Numbered from the stretch's first letter, positions 1-6,838 are shown. The stretch: 9,982 nucleotides of DNA from Christensenella sp. UBA7707 (GCA_002482435.1 DLFZ01000235.1:1-9982), one strand, 5' to 3'. Program-made: numbers and translations. The notes: generated by a model from the sequence alone, not told the origin.

Positions 1-142
1 CATTATTATATAACAAGCACGCGTCCTTAAAAAGGGTTTGCGCAAGATATATTTCCGCGCAGGCTGCCTTTTTTCTCGGGAAAATATGGGTTTGCGTCGC
101 CGGATAGCGTTTCCGGGGCGAAAAAGCACGCTTGTGAATCTA
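1..142. other. Non-coding upstream region, no gene seen
   Basis: No convincing coding sequence is present; open frames on both strands here lack a ribosome binding site and a recognisable protein sequence. The region is more AT-rich at its left edge, where a TATAAT-like box on the minus strand (about 5-10) might belong to a divergent promoter for a gene outside the window, but its -35 element is poor. A small GC-rich inverted repeat (CCGGA at 100-104 and TCCGG at 112-116) has no adjacent T-tract, so I do not call it a terminator. Confidence 0.4.
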
Positions 143-171
143 TTGACAAGTTCCGACCGCGGAAGTACCAT
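143..171 (+). promoter_or_regulatory. Sigma-A promoter of mrp
   Basis: A perfect -35 hexamer TTGACA (143-148) is followed by a 17-nt spacer and a -10 hexamer TACCAT (166-171, 4 of 6 consensus bases). The transcript would start near 178, leaving a leader of about 80 nt. That leader contains a short hairpin (GCCGC 189-193, loop GATT, GCGGC 198-202). Its role is unknown and it lacks the features of a known riboswitch. Confidence 0.65.
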
Positions 172-242
172 ACAAAAGCAGGGCATATGCCGCGATTGCG
201 GCGGGCCGTTTTTAAAAAGCGTAGGTGCGAAAACGATGCCGC

Positions 243-260
243 AAGGAGGAAAAACCATTG
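243..260 (+). promoter_or_regulatory. RBS that selects a TTG start for mrp
   Basis: AAGGAGG (243-249) is a near-perfect Shine-Dalgarno sequence. It lies 8 nt upstream of an in-frame TTG at 258-260. An in-frame ATG at 225 lies upstream of this RBS and has no RBS of its own, so the TTG is the better start. With it, the protein begins with the Cys-rich segment typical of the clostridial family. Confidence 0.8.
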
Positions 261-1091
261 GAGAACGACTGCACGCATAACTGCTCAAGCTGTTCGAGCA
301 ATTGCTCGGAACGTACGCAACAGAAAAGTTTTTTGGAAAAACCGCACGAGTTAAGCCACATCAATCGGGTTGTCGGTGTGATGAGCGGCAAGGGCGGGGT
401 CGGAAAATCGCTTGTAACGTCGCTTCTCGCGGTGCTTGCAAAGCGGCAAGGGCTTAAAACCGCAGTTTTGGATGCGGATATCACAGGCCCATCCATTCCC
501 AAGGCGTTTGGCCTTCGTACGCGCGCGACCGCGGACGAGACGGGCATGTACCCGGTTTTGAGCAAAACGGGCATTGAGGCGATGTCGTTAAACCTTCTTA
601 CCGAAAACGAAACAGATCCCGTCGTATGGCGCGGGCCTGTGCTTGCGGGTGCGGTAAAACAGTTCTGGACGGATGTCATCTGGGGGCCGGTGGACATTAT
701 GTTCATCGACATGCCGCCGGGAACGGGCGACGTGCCGCTGACGGTATTTCAGAGCATCCCGCTTGACGGTATCATCGTGGTTGCAACGCCGCAGGAGCTT
801 GTGGGGATGATTGTGGAAAAGGCACTTCATATGGCAAACCGCATGAACGTGCCAGTCCTTGGGCTTGTTGAAAACATGAGCTATGCCGTTTGCCCTTGCT
901 GTGGCGAGCACTTCAGCGTGTTTGGCGAAAGCCGGGCGGATGCGGTGGCGGCGCAATTTGGCATAAAAGCGGTAGCAAAGCTTCCCATCGACCCGAAGCT
1001 GGCGCATGCGTGCGACAACGGCGCAGTGGAAGGTTTTGAGGGCGATTGGCTGAATGACCTTATCAAAGCGGCGCTCGGCGAAGGAAAGTAG
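258..1091 (+). CDS. mrp: Mrp/NBP35-family P-loop ATPase (Fe-S cluster carrier)
   Basis: The 277-residue protein belongs to the Mrp/NBP35/ApbC family of cytosolic P-loop NTPases, which bind a bridging 4Fe-4S cluster and pass it to apo-proteins. The deviant Walker A motif GKGGVGKS is at residues 44-51, followed by the family segments LDADITGPS, IDMPPGTGD and ENMSY. A C-terminal CPCC (Cys212 to Cys215, a CxxC) is the expected cluster ligand pair at the dimer interface. The N-terminus carries four cysteines (5, 9, 12, 16; pattern Cx3Cx2Cx3C) resembling the extra cluster-binding segment of Nbp35-type proteins, seen in many clostridial members. It is a single-gene unit with its own promoter and two terminators. 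There is no Fe-S biogenesis operon around it, so its client proteins cannot be deduced. Confidence 0.93.
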   Translation: MENDCTHNCSSCSSNCSERTQQKSFLEKPHELSHINRVVGVMSGKGGVGKSLVTSLLAVLAKRQGLKTAVLDADITGPSIPKAFGLRTRATADETGMYPVLSKTGIEAMSLNLLTENETDPVVWRGPVLAGAVKQFWTDVIWGPVDIMFIDMPPGTGDVPLTVFQSIPLDGIIVVATPQELVGMIVEKALHMANRMNVPVLGLVENMSYAVCPCCGEHFSVFGESRADAVAAQFGIKAVAKLPIDPKLAHACDNGAVEGFEGDWLNDLIKAALGEGK

Positions 1092-1122
1092 CTTTCGCGG
1101 ACGGAATTTGTTGAAAGATGTG

Positions 1123-1156
1123 AAAAGCCACAGGACGAAAAAATCCTGTGGCTTTT
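1123..1156. terminator. Bidirectional intrinsic terminator 1
   Basis: AAAAGCCACAGGA (1123-1135) pairs perfectly with TCCTGTGGCTTTT (1144-1156) around an 8-nt loop, a 13-bp stem. The A-tract on one side and T-tract on the other make it a terminator in either direction. It lies 31 bp after the mrp stop codon, so it most directly serves mrp, and it also backs up the convergent sortase gene. Confidence 0.85.
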
Positions 1157-1162
1157 GCTATA

Positions 1163-1191
1163 AAAAGGACACGGCAACGCCGTGTCCTTTT
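1163..1191. terminator. Bidirectional intrinsic terminator 2
   Basis: AAAAGGACACGGC (1163-1175) pairs perfectly with GCCGTGTCCTTTT (1179-1191) around a 3-nt loop. The flanking A-tract and T-tract again allow function on both strands. It lies 23 bp beyond the minus-strand sortase stop codon, so it is the proximal terminator for that gene and the second one for mrp. Confidence 0.85.
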
Positions 1192-1214
1192 GTTGTTTGT
1201 TCCGTTAGCGCTTT

Positions 1215-2849
1215 TTAGCCGACCGCCTTGAGGCACATATAGAGCCTTGCGCCGGTGGTGCCGCCAACCTTATCGCCGCAGGTGACAAGGATGATGATCT
1301 TATCGCTCGAGGAAACCGATACGCCGAAGTTGACCTGCGAGCGCATGAGCTGGTAGTCGATCCACTGCTGCTTAGAAGAACCAGTCGCGGTGGAGTTGAG
1401 CGCGTTGTAATTGAGGGTAGAACGCGGTTCGCTTTGCGCGGTTTCGTACATGGCAAACAGCTGGTAGTAGGAGTAGCCGTCGTAGAGGATGGTGAACACA
1501 GTGTTGCTACTCGCGGCGGATACGCTCTTGCCGCACTTTTCACACTTGGAGACGCCCATGATCTTGTTCTGCACATGGTGCAGCTGGTGGAACATGGTAC
1601 CGCTGGTGCGCATGTTGTGGCCCATGATGCACGCAATGCCCGTTGCGTTGGGGCTGGCCATGGTGAAAACGTGCGTATAATCCTTGTTGTAGTAGAAGTC
1701 CCCACCTTCATAGCGGTTGTTGTAAATGGGGTAGTCGATGTTGGTGCCTTCAAGGTAGATGTAGCCCACAACGTCGCTATTCTTGGCATATGCCGCGCTC
1801 ATCTTGGCGGCAACTTCCGTGGGAGCGCCGCTGGGGATGGTGGCGGTGGTGCCGCCGTTGTTGCCGCCGGTGCTGGTGCCGTCGGACAGCTTGATGTCCT
1901 TCTGGTAGCCAAAGCCAGTGAAGCCGTTGTACTTGATCTGGTAGAATTCGCCGCAGGTACCCGTTATGGTAATGGTTGCGCCCTTCTTGATCTTTTCAAG
2001 TTCGGGGAGGCGGGAGGAATCCGCGGCGGGGTAGATGCGGAAGTTCACCACGTCGAGCGTTACGCCTGTTTTAGCGGGGTCGACGGGGGTTACGGTATAA
2101 TTGGTGTTGACTGCGCCGCCCACGCTGACGTCAGCCTTGTAGGCAAAGCCGGTGTAGCCGCTGTAGGTCACGCGGTAAAAGTCGCCGCATTCGCCGGTAA
2201 CGGTAACGGACTTGCCCTTTTTGATGGTTTCGCTCTTGGTAACAAGCAGCGTGCTCGCTTCGGGGAACTGCCTGAAGTTAACCGCGGCGATGGTTTTGCC
2301 GCTGAACGGCCCAATCTCGGCGACGGTATAGCTTTCGATCTTCGGGGTGAGGTCGGTTACGCTCACGGCGAGGTCCTGCGTGCGAACATAGCCGGTATAG
2401 CCGTTAAATTCGACCTTGGAATAGCTGCCGCTCGCGCCCACGATCGTTACCGTTGCACCCGAGGGAATTTCCGGGCAGCCAGCTACGCGGTATTTTGAGC
2501 TTGAGGAGCTTGTGGCCTTAACGCGGAAATAAACGAGCTCTCTGGTAACGGCAGATGCGCCCGAGAAAGAAAGCTCGGTGTTTTTCACATAGCCGGTGTA
2601 GCCTTTGTAGGTGACCTTGTAAAAGCTCCCCATAAAGCCGTTTACCTCAACGGTAGCGCCCTTGGGGATGGTATTGCAGCCGACCACGTAGGGCTTTGCG
2701 TTGGTGGTGGGGTTCTGGCGTAAATAGACCTTTGCAGTCGTTTTACCGGTTACAGCCGTCGTTTCGGCGGAAGCTGCCGGCAGCATGACGGAGAAGAGTG
2801 TGACGGCGACCAGCGCCAGCACAAAAAGCCGCTTGATTGCCTTGTTCAT
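1215..2849 (-). CDS. Secreted SH3b-repeat protein with class B-like sortase domain
   Basis: The 544-residue protein has a signal peptide (KR at residues 6-7, hydrophobic core 8-22, likely cleavage after AASA at 25-28). Four SH3b-like repeats follow at about 37-95, 103-163, 184-243 and 262-321. Each has a YxxNGYTGYV-like core and a xIPxGAT or IKKGxxxT turn. After a Gly/Thr-rich linker (322-340) comes a sortase domain (about 345-544) with class B features: NIDYPIY, GHNM with catalytic His411, LVTC with nucleophile Cys524, and Arg535. Sortases are thiol transpeptidases that attach proteins to peptidoglycan or polymerise pili. SH3b domains often bind cell wall. An unusual CEKC pair (436, 439) sits inside the catalytic domain. 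The start is the ATG at 2849 because GGAAGG lies just upstream of it; an earlier in-frame ATG would put 17 charged residues before the signal peptide. The gene lies 54 bp after the small membrane protein gene, probably in one transcript. No sortase substrate is visible here, so class and substrate remain inferred. Confidence 0.85.
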   Translation of the reverse strand: MNKAIKRLFVLALVAVTLFSVMLPAASAETTAVTGKTTAKVYLRQNPTTNAKPYVVGCNTIPKGATVEVNGFMGSFYKVTYKGYTGYVKNTELSFSGASAVTRELVYFRVKATSSSSSKYRVAGCPEIPSGATVTIVGASGSYSKVEFNGYTGYVRTQDLAVSVTDLTPKIESYTVAEIGPFSGKTIAAVNFRQFPEASTLLVTKSETIKKGKSVTVTGECGDFYRVTYSGYTGFAYKADVSVGGAVNTNYTVTPVDPAKTGVTLDVVNFRIYPAADSSRLPELEKIKKGATITITGTCGEFYQIKYNGFTGFGYQKDIKLSDGTSTGGNNGGTTATIPSGAPTEVAAKMSAAYAKNSDVVGYIYLEGTNIDYPIYNNRYEGGDFYYNKDYTHVFTMASPNATGIACIMGHNMRTSGTMFHQLHHVQNKIMGVSKCEKCGKSVSAASSNTVFTILYDGYSYYQLFAMYETAQSEPRSTLNYNALNSTATGSSKQQWIDYQLMRSQVNFGVSVSSSDKIIILVTCGDKVGGTTGARLYMCLKAVG

Positions 2850-2903
2850 GGATAACCTTCCTTTCTTCCTTCGCAGGTTTACGGTTGCTCTTTCAAACAA
2901 ACG

Positions 2904-3350
2904 TTAAACATTGCCGTTTTGTTCCTGATCTTCCTGATCTTCCTTCTCCTTTTTCTCATCTTCGTCGTCAAAAACGAAGGCGGCGCGGAGAGGATCTTTT
3001 CTGCGGGCGGCGTCAAAGTTCTGCTTTTGCGCGGCTTCAGCCGCCTTGCGGTCGGTCATCTTCACGTTGTAGAAGAATACCGCGCCGATGGACAAAAGCC
3101 CAATGCCCCAAATGACCCATCCGAGCACGCTCGAGGAGGAAACAACGCCCGTAAGGCGCAAAACTCCACCCGCGAGAAGGATAGCACCCGAAATGATGCT
3201 CAATACCCGCATGACTTTTACATATTGCTCATGGGGGCATTTGGTGTAGGGGTTGTCAAAAAGCTGGCCTTTGCCGCGGATGGCCGCAACCACGAGGTAT
3301 GCCGCAAGCAGCACTTGAAACCAGTCGAACCAGGATAAATCGGTTGGCAT
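2904..3350 (-). CDS. Small three-helix membrane protein with acidic C-terminal tail
   Basis: I do not recognise a family. The 148-residue protein has three probable membrane helices (about 8-25, 48-68 and 74-95). A CPHEQY segment lies in the first loop and a positively charged stretch follows helix three (98-122). The C-terminal tail is strongly acidic, rich in Asp, Glu, Lys and Gln (128-145), and probably disordered. The start is the ATG at 3350, chosen because GGAGG (3356-3360) lies 5 nt upstream; other in-frame ATGs lie further upstream without such a site. It precedes the SH3b-sortase gene by 54 bp on the same strand with no terminator between, so the two are likely co-transcribed and may act together at the cell surface. 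That link is inference from position only. Confidence 0.75.
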   Translation of the reverse strand: MPTDLSWFDWFQVLLAAYLVVAAIRGKGQLFDNPYTKCPHEQYVKVMRVLSIISGAILLAGGVLRLTGVVSSSSVLGWVIWGIGLLSIGAVFFYNVKMTDRKAAEAAQKQNFDAARRKDPLRAAFVFDDEDEKKEKEDQEDQEQNGNV

Positions 3351-3595
3351 GATGTCCTCCATATAATACCAAGCTGTTCTTGGTAAATTCAAGACGGAAA
3401 TGGGCCGTCTGCCCAATGTTTACTAAATGTTCATCAAACGGCAACACCTGCGTTTTTTGTTGCATTTTGGCGGGTTTGCGCGGTGCCGCAGAAAACGGAA
3501 GGCGTGCCGGAAACGGAAATAAGTTACAGTGTTTTGCGACACAAACGGCAGTTTCACAAAATTGTGCGCCGTTATGCCTGCAAAAAACACCCGGG
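3351..3595. other. Intergenic region between cysS and membrane protein gene
   Basis: No gene is visible in these 245 bp. There are several short inverted repeats: CCAAG/CTTGG (3369-3383), AGACGG/CCGTCT (3392-3410) and AACGGC/GCCGTT (3544-3573, with CACAA/TTGTG nested inside). None is followed by a clear T-tract on the minus strand, so I see no confident terminator for cysS. A minus-strand TTGAAT (3387-3392) and TATTAT (3363-3368) pair with 18-nt spacing resembles a promoter, but it would start transcription inside the ribosome binding site of the downstream gene. Confidence 0.4.
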
Positions 3596-4987
3596 TTACA
3601 GCCGCTTGAGCCGTGCGCCGTCTTTGCTGTCCTCAATGGCGAAGCCCATCGATTTGAGCTTTTCGCGAAGCTCATCGGCGCGGGCAAAGTTCTTTTCCTT
3701 ACGTGCGGTCGTGCGCTGCTCCAAAATGACAAGTGCTTCTTCGGGGAATGCCTCGTCCTTGCTCTTTTGCAGAATGCCGAACACCCAAACGGCGCTGTCG
3801 AAGAAACGTGCGGCGGCGGCAACAGCCTCTTTTGTATGCGGCTCGGAAACGAACGTGTTTGCAGCACGGCAGAAGTCAAACAGCACGCCGAGCGCGTCGG
3901 CGGTGTTAAGGTCGTCGTCCATCGCCTCATCAAACGCCTTGGAGAAACCTTCCACAGCTTTGACAAAGGCAGCGTCCTCTTCCGTTTGTGCGGAAGCTAC
4001 GGGAGCCTGTTCGATGCGCTCGCGCGTGGTTTTCAAGCGCGTAAGGGCGGCGTCCGCCTGCTCGATCAGTTCGCGCGAGAAGTTTACGGGGTTGCGGTAC
4101 TGTGCGCTCAAAAGGAAGAATCTTACCGCGTCGAGATCAAACTCCTTTGCGATGTCGCGCACGAGTAAAAAGTTGTTGAGGCTTTTGGACATCTTTTGGT
4201 TGTCCACGTTGATAAAGCCGTTGTGCAGCCAGTACCGGGCAAAGGGCTTGCCGGTTGCGGCCTCGCTCTGGGCGATTTCGTTTTCGTGATGGGGAAACAC
4301 TAGGTCCTGCCCGCCGCAGTGAATGTCGAACGTTTCGCCAAGGATGGACATGCTCATGGCGGAGCATTCGATGTGCCAGCCCGGGCGACCCATGCCCCAG
4401 GGGGATTCCCACGAGGGTTCCGTGGGCTTTGCACCCTTCCAAAGCGCAAAATCGAGCGGATCGTGCTTGTGGTCGCCGGGGTCGATGCGCGCGCCGCTTT
4501 CGAGGCTTTCGATCGACTGACCGGAAAGTTTGCCGTAGCCGGGGTAGCTTCGCACCGAAAAGTATACGTCGCCGTTTTCCGTGGGATATGCGTGGCCGGC
4601 GTCAACAAGCTTTTTCACAAGGGCAATAATTTCCCCAACATGCTCGGTGGCGCGCGGGTTCACCGTGGCGCGTTCGATGTTGAGGGCGTCCGCATCCTGA
4701 TAATATTCCTTGATGAAGCGCTCGCTCACCTCGGAAAAGCATACGTGCTCCTCGTTTGCGCGGCGGATGATCTTGTCGTCGATGTCGGTAAAGTTCTGCA
4801 CGAACGTTACCTTGTTGCCCAAATGCTCAAAGTACCTGCGTAGCGTATCAAAAACCACGAACGCGCGCGCATTGCCGATGTGGAAATAGTTATAAACCGT
4901 GGGGCCGCACACATAAATGCGCACTTCGCCTTTTACAAGCGGCACGAAGTCTTCTTTTCGCCGCGTCATGGTGTTGTAAAGCCTCAT
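3596..4987 (-). CDS. cysS: Cysteine--tRNA ligase
   Basis: This class I aminoacyl-tRNA synthetase charges tRNA-Cys with cysteine using ATP in the cytosol. It is 463 residues, the usual family length. The Rossmann catalytic core carries HIGN at 36-39 and KMSKS at 265-269. The zinc ligands that select cysteine are all present: Cys27 (in YVCGPTVYN), Cys208 (in HIECSAM), and His233 and Glu237 (in FPHHENE). The C-terminal helical region (about 305-463) includes the anticodon-binding domain and ends in the family-typical FARADELREKLKSMG and related residues. The start at 4987 gives MRLYNT, the canonical beginning of the family, although the ribosome binding site is weak. It lies 67 bp after the DUF815 gene on the same strand and could share its promoter. 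Nothing essential is missing, so I regard it as functional. Confidence 0.97.
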   Translation of the reverse strand: MRLYNTMTRRKEDFVPLVKGEVRIYVCGPTVYNYFHIGNARAFVVFDTLRRYFEHLGNKVTFVQNFTDIDDKIIRRANEEHVCFSEVSERFIKEYYQDADALNIERATVNPRATEHVGEIIALVKKLVDAGHAYPTENGDVYFSVRSYPGYGKLSGQSIESLESGARIDPGDHKHDPLDFALWKGAKPTEPSWESPWGMGRPGWHIECSAMSMSILGETFDIHCGGQDLVFPHHENEIAQSEAATGKPFARYWLHNGFINVDNQKMSKSLNNFLLVRDIAKEFDLDAVRFFLLSAQYRNPVNFSRELIEQADAALTRLKTTRERIEQAPVASAQTEEDAAFVKAVEGFSKAFDEAMDDDLNTADALGVLFDFCRAANTFVSEPHTKEAVAAAARFFDSAVWVFGILQKSKDEAFPEEALVILEQRTTARKEKNFARADELREKLKSMGFAIEDSKDGARLKRL

Positions 4988-5016
4988 AAAAAGTACCCGC
5001 TTTCTGAAATTGCTAA

Positions 5017-5042
5017 GGCGCTTTCTTATTAGGAAAGACGCC
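5017..5042 (-). repeat. Hairpin in the DUF815-cysS gap
   Basis: GGCGCTTTC (5017-5025) pairs with GAAAG-A-CGCC (5033-5042) with one bulged base and a 7-nt loop. On the minus strand no T-tract follows, so it is not a normal terminator. It could be an RNA processing or stability element between the two genes, or a weak attenuator. Confidence 0.35.
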
Positions 5043-5054
5043 GTAAATATTTTG

Positions 5055-6416
5055 TTACAGCTCCTGCTTCACCGTTTCGGCCACGCGCACGGCGGCTGCA
5101 TAGGTGAGGCGGTCATGCGCGTCCACCTGGTAGTCGATACAGGCGTTTCGTACCACGTCGTAGGGTGCGCGCACATTGTCCTGTTCGAGTATTTCCGTAA
5201 CCAACTCCACAAATTCCTTCAGCTGCGGATACGGAAAATGCACCGTTACCGGAAAGGCGCTTTCGCCGCCCGCGCCGCTTAAAGCGGTGGCGTACAAAAG
5301 CACATTCTGCGGCTGCGCCCTTAGAGCGAGAAGCGAAGTCATCAGCGAGCCGGCACAGGGCGAGGAAAAATCGATGTTGTCAAGCAGCACCAGAAATTTC
5401 AGCGGCTGCGCGCTCAAGCGCTCAAACAGCGGCGTAAGGCTTACGCAGCCCGCGGCGTCCACCGCGATGAAGCGCACCTCGGGAAGCTCGTAGGGCAGGG
5501 AAAGCACCTGCGTGGTTTTCCCCGTTCCGCTTGCGCCCGTGAGAACAAGGTTGTTGCAGCGCGCACCCTGCATGAAACGGATGGTGTTTTCCAAAAGCAC
5601 ACCGCGCTGCTGCTCATAAAGACGGGCGGTAGGCAGCGGCGAAAGAACGTTTTCGCTCAAAGGGAACATGCCGCCGCGCTCATATTGAAAGGCACGGTTT
5701 CTTAAAAAGCCGCCGCAGCCGTAGGCCGCGAAGAAATTCCAAAGATCGTCGATGAGGTGCGGCCATGGTTTTGCGCTAAGAAGACGAATATAAATTTCCT
5801 CGAGCGCTTCGTCGGAAACATACTGCCCTGTAAGGCTCATTTCGCCGTAATGCCAAGGCGCCCAGTCAAAATCCATCTGGATGGGAGAGACGGGGGGGAC
5901 GGCGGGCTTTTCCTCCTTGGGCTGCGGCTTTGCCGCATTGCCGGACCACAGCGCTGTGGACATAAGCTCAATGTTGTCGCGCGAGGAACGCGGCTTCAGC
6001 TTTAGTTCGCGGTAACGCTCCTGCGCGAAGCGCTTGAGCGCAACGTCGCTGAGCTTGCTCAGCTCGTAAAGCGTATTGAGCTCCAAATGCATGGCCGAAA
6101 CGACATAATCATCGCGCCGCTTCTGTGCGGCGTACACAGCAAAGGGATGCTCTGCCTCCACCACAAGCCACAAAAGGTAATCGAGCCACAAATCCCCGCT
6201 TACCCTGCGGGAGGGCGCGCTTAAAAGCGCGGCGGTAAGTGCATGGTAACATCGACACGCATGCAGCATGTCGCCGCAGTTGAGCGCATCCATATACGCC
6301 CCCAGCAGGGAAAAAGGCGACTCCGGACGCTCGTCGCGCGAAAAGGTGAGCTTGGAAAGCAGCAGATATGCGCCTTCAATCCCATCGCGGCAGGAACAGG
6401 CCGAGAAATCCGTCAT
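5055..6416 (-). CDS. Divergent DUF815-family ATP-binding protein
   Basis: The 453-residue protein resembles the DUF815 group of the AAA+ superfamily, whose cellular role is unknown to me. A helical N-terminal half (about 15-155) and a Pro-rich linker (161-179) precede the nucleotide-binding domain. The family-typical run YEQQRGVLLENTIRFM (268-282) leads into Walker A GASGTGKT (294-301, Lys300). Walker B is FLVLLDNID (341-349, Asp346 and Asp349). After NVLLYAT (371-377) the usual conserved SNRRHL stretch and the later SLSDRFG-type segment are not seen; the chain runs almost directly into VHFPYPQLKEF (392-402), making the domain appear shortened. The start is the ATG at 6416, because GGAGG (6424-6428) lies 7 nt upstream; an earlier in-frame ATG lies upstream of this site. 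It is divergent from murG and upstream of cysS. Confidence 0.8.
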   Translation of the reverse strand: MTDFSACSCRDGIEGAYLLLSKLTFSRDERPESPFSLLGAYMDALNCGDMLHACRCYHALTAALLSAPSRRVSGDLWLDYLLWLVVEAEHPFAVYAAQKRRDDYVVSAMHLELNTLYELSKLSDVALKRFAQERYRELKLKPRSSRDNIELMSTALWSGNAAKPQPKEEKPAVPPVSPIQMDFDWAPWHYGEMSLTGQYVSDEALEEIYIRLLSAKPWPHLIDDLWNFFAAYGCGGFLRNRAFQYERGGMFPLSENVLSPLPTARLYEQQRGVLLENTIRFMQGARCNNLVLTGASGTGKTTQVLSLPYELPEVRFIAVDAAGCVSLTPLFERLSAQPLKFLVLLDNIDFSSPCAGSLMTSLLALRAQPQNVLLYATALSGAGGESAFPVTVHFPYPQLKEFVELVTEILEQDNVRAPYDVVRNACIDYQVDAHDRLTYAAAVRVAETVKQEL

Positions 6417-6492
6417 GACGATACCTCCCCCAGCGTTTGTACCATACGTAAGCATAGCGCGTGCTCGATTCGGCGCGTCATACTTATGTCAA

Positions 6493-6521
6493 AGCATACC
6501 ATATTTGCGAATCGCTTGCAA
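6493..6521 (-). promoter_or_regulatory. Extended -10 promoter for the DUF815-cysS unit
   Basis: On the minus strand TTGCAA (6521-6516) and TATGCT (6498-6493) are separated by 17 nt. A TG dinucleotide one base before the -10 gives an extended -10 element. The start point near 6486 would leave a leader of about 70 nt before the ATG at 6416. Confidence 0.55.
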
Positions 6522-6593
6522 CGCGCGCAGCGTGTGGGAGCGGCAAAGACCCACCGTGTAGTATTCGTTGGCGGTGTGTGTTGGAGCTGACGC

Positions 6594-6631
6594 TTGTCAA
6601 AAGACAACCTTAAATAATTGGTGTGTCTTTT
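6594..6631. repeat. Hairpin-forming inverted repeat between divergent promoters
   Basis: AAAAGACAACC (6599-6609) pairs with GGT-G-TGTCTTTT (6620-6631), 11 pairs with one bulge around an AT-rich 10-nt loop. It is flanked by A- and T-tracts, so it resembles a bidirectional terminator. A smaller overlapping repeat TTGTC/GACAA (6594-6607) shares the left arm. No gene ends here, so the element could insulate the two promoters, bind a regulator, or end an unrecognised small RNA. Confidence 0.4.
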
Positions 6632-6663
6632 GTGAAGTATCTTTTCTGTCCGCACGCGCGCCT

Positions 6664-6691
6664 TTGACGTTGGCCTGAAACGTGGTATACT
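6664..6691 (+). promoter_or_regulatory. Extended -10 promoter of murG
   Basis: TTGACG (6664-6669), a 16-nt spacer and TATACT (6686-6691) match sigma-A elements, and TGG directly before the -10 supplies an extended -10. Transcription would begin near 6698, giving a leader of about 140 nt before the murG ATG. Confidence 0.7.
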
Positions 6692-6740
6692 AATGCGGAG
6701 CTTGTCCGAGCGCCAAAAAAGCGCCTTTTGCGGCACGCTT

Positions 6741-6789
6741 CCTCCGTGCAAAGACGGAGGCTGTCCGTCGGTGAAACAATTTTTTACGG
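6741..6789 (+). promoter_or_regulatory. Overlapping alternative hairpins in the murG leader
   Basis: Three pairings share bases: CCTCCGT (6741-6747) with ACGGAGG (6754-6760), GACGGA (6753-6758) with TCCGTC (6764-6769), and CCGT (6765-6768) with ACGG (6786-6789). The first two cannot coexist. A run of six T (6780-6785) follows, about 10 nt beyond the second hairpin, which is too far for a standard intrinsic terminator. I recognise no known riboswitch or T-box sequence. Confidence 0.3.
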
Positions 6790-6838
6790 GTGCGCATATG
6801 ATGAACTGACGGAACATAGATTGTTGGAAAGGGTTTTT

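Noticed and set aside
27..280. Short open frames on both strands upstream of mrp
   Set aside because: They overlap the promoter and leader of mrp, lack ribosome binding sites, and encode no recognisable sequence.
1434..2498. Long plus-strand open frame opposite the sortase gene
   Set aside because: Its Gly/Val/Ala-rich translation is the antisense shadow of a clear secreted protein with signal peptide, SH3b repeats and sortase catalytic residues.
3363..3392. Minus-strand promoter (TTGAAT, 18 nt, TATTAT) for the small membrane protein gene
   Set aside because: The predicted start point falls inside the ribosome binding site at 3356-3360, leaving no usable leader; the match may be chance in an AT-rich stretch.
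3544..3573. Possible cysS terminator (AACGGC/GCCGTT hairpin)
   Set aside because: The stem is interrupted by an uneven internal loop, and no T-tract follows on the minus strand.
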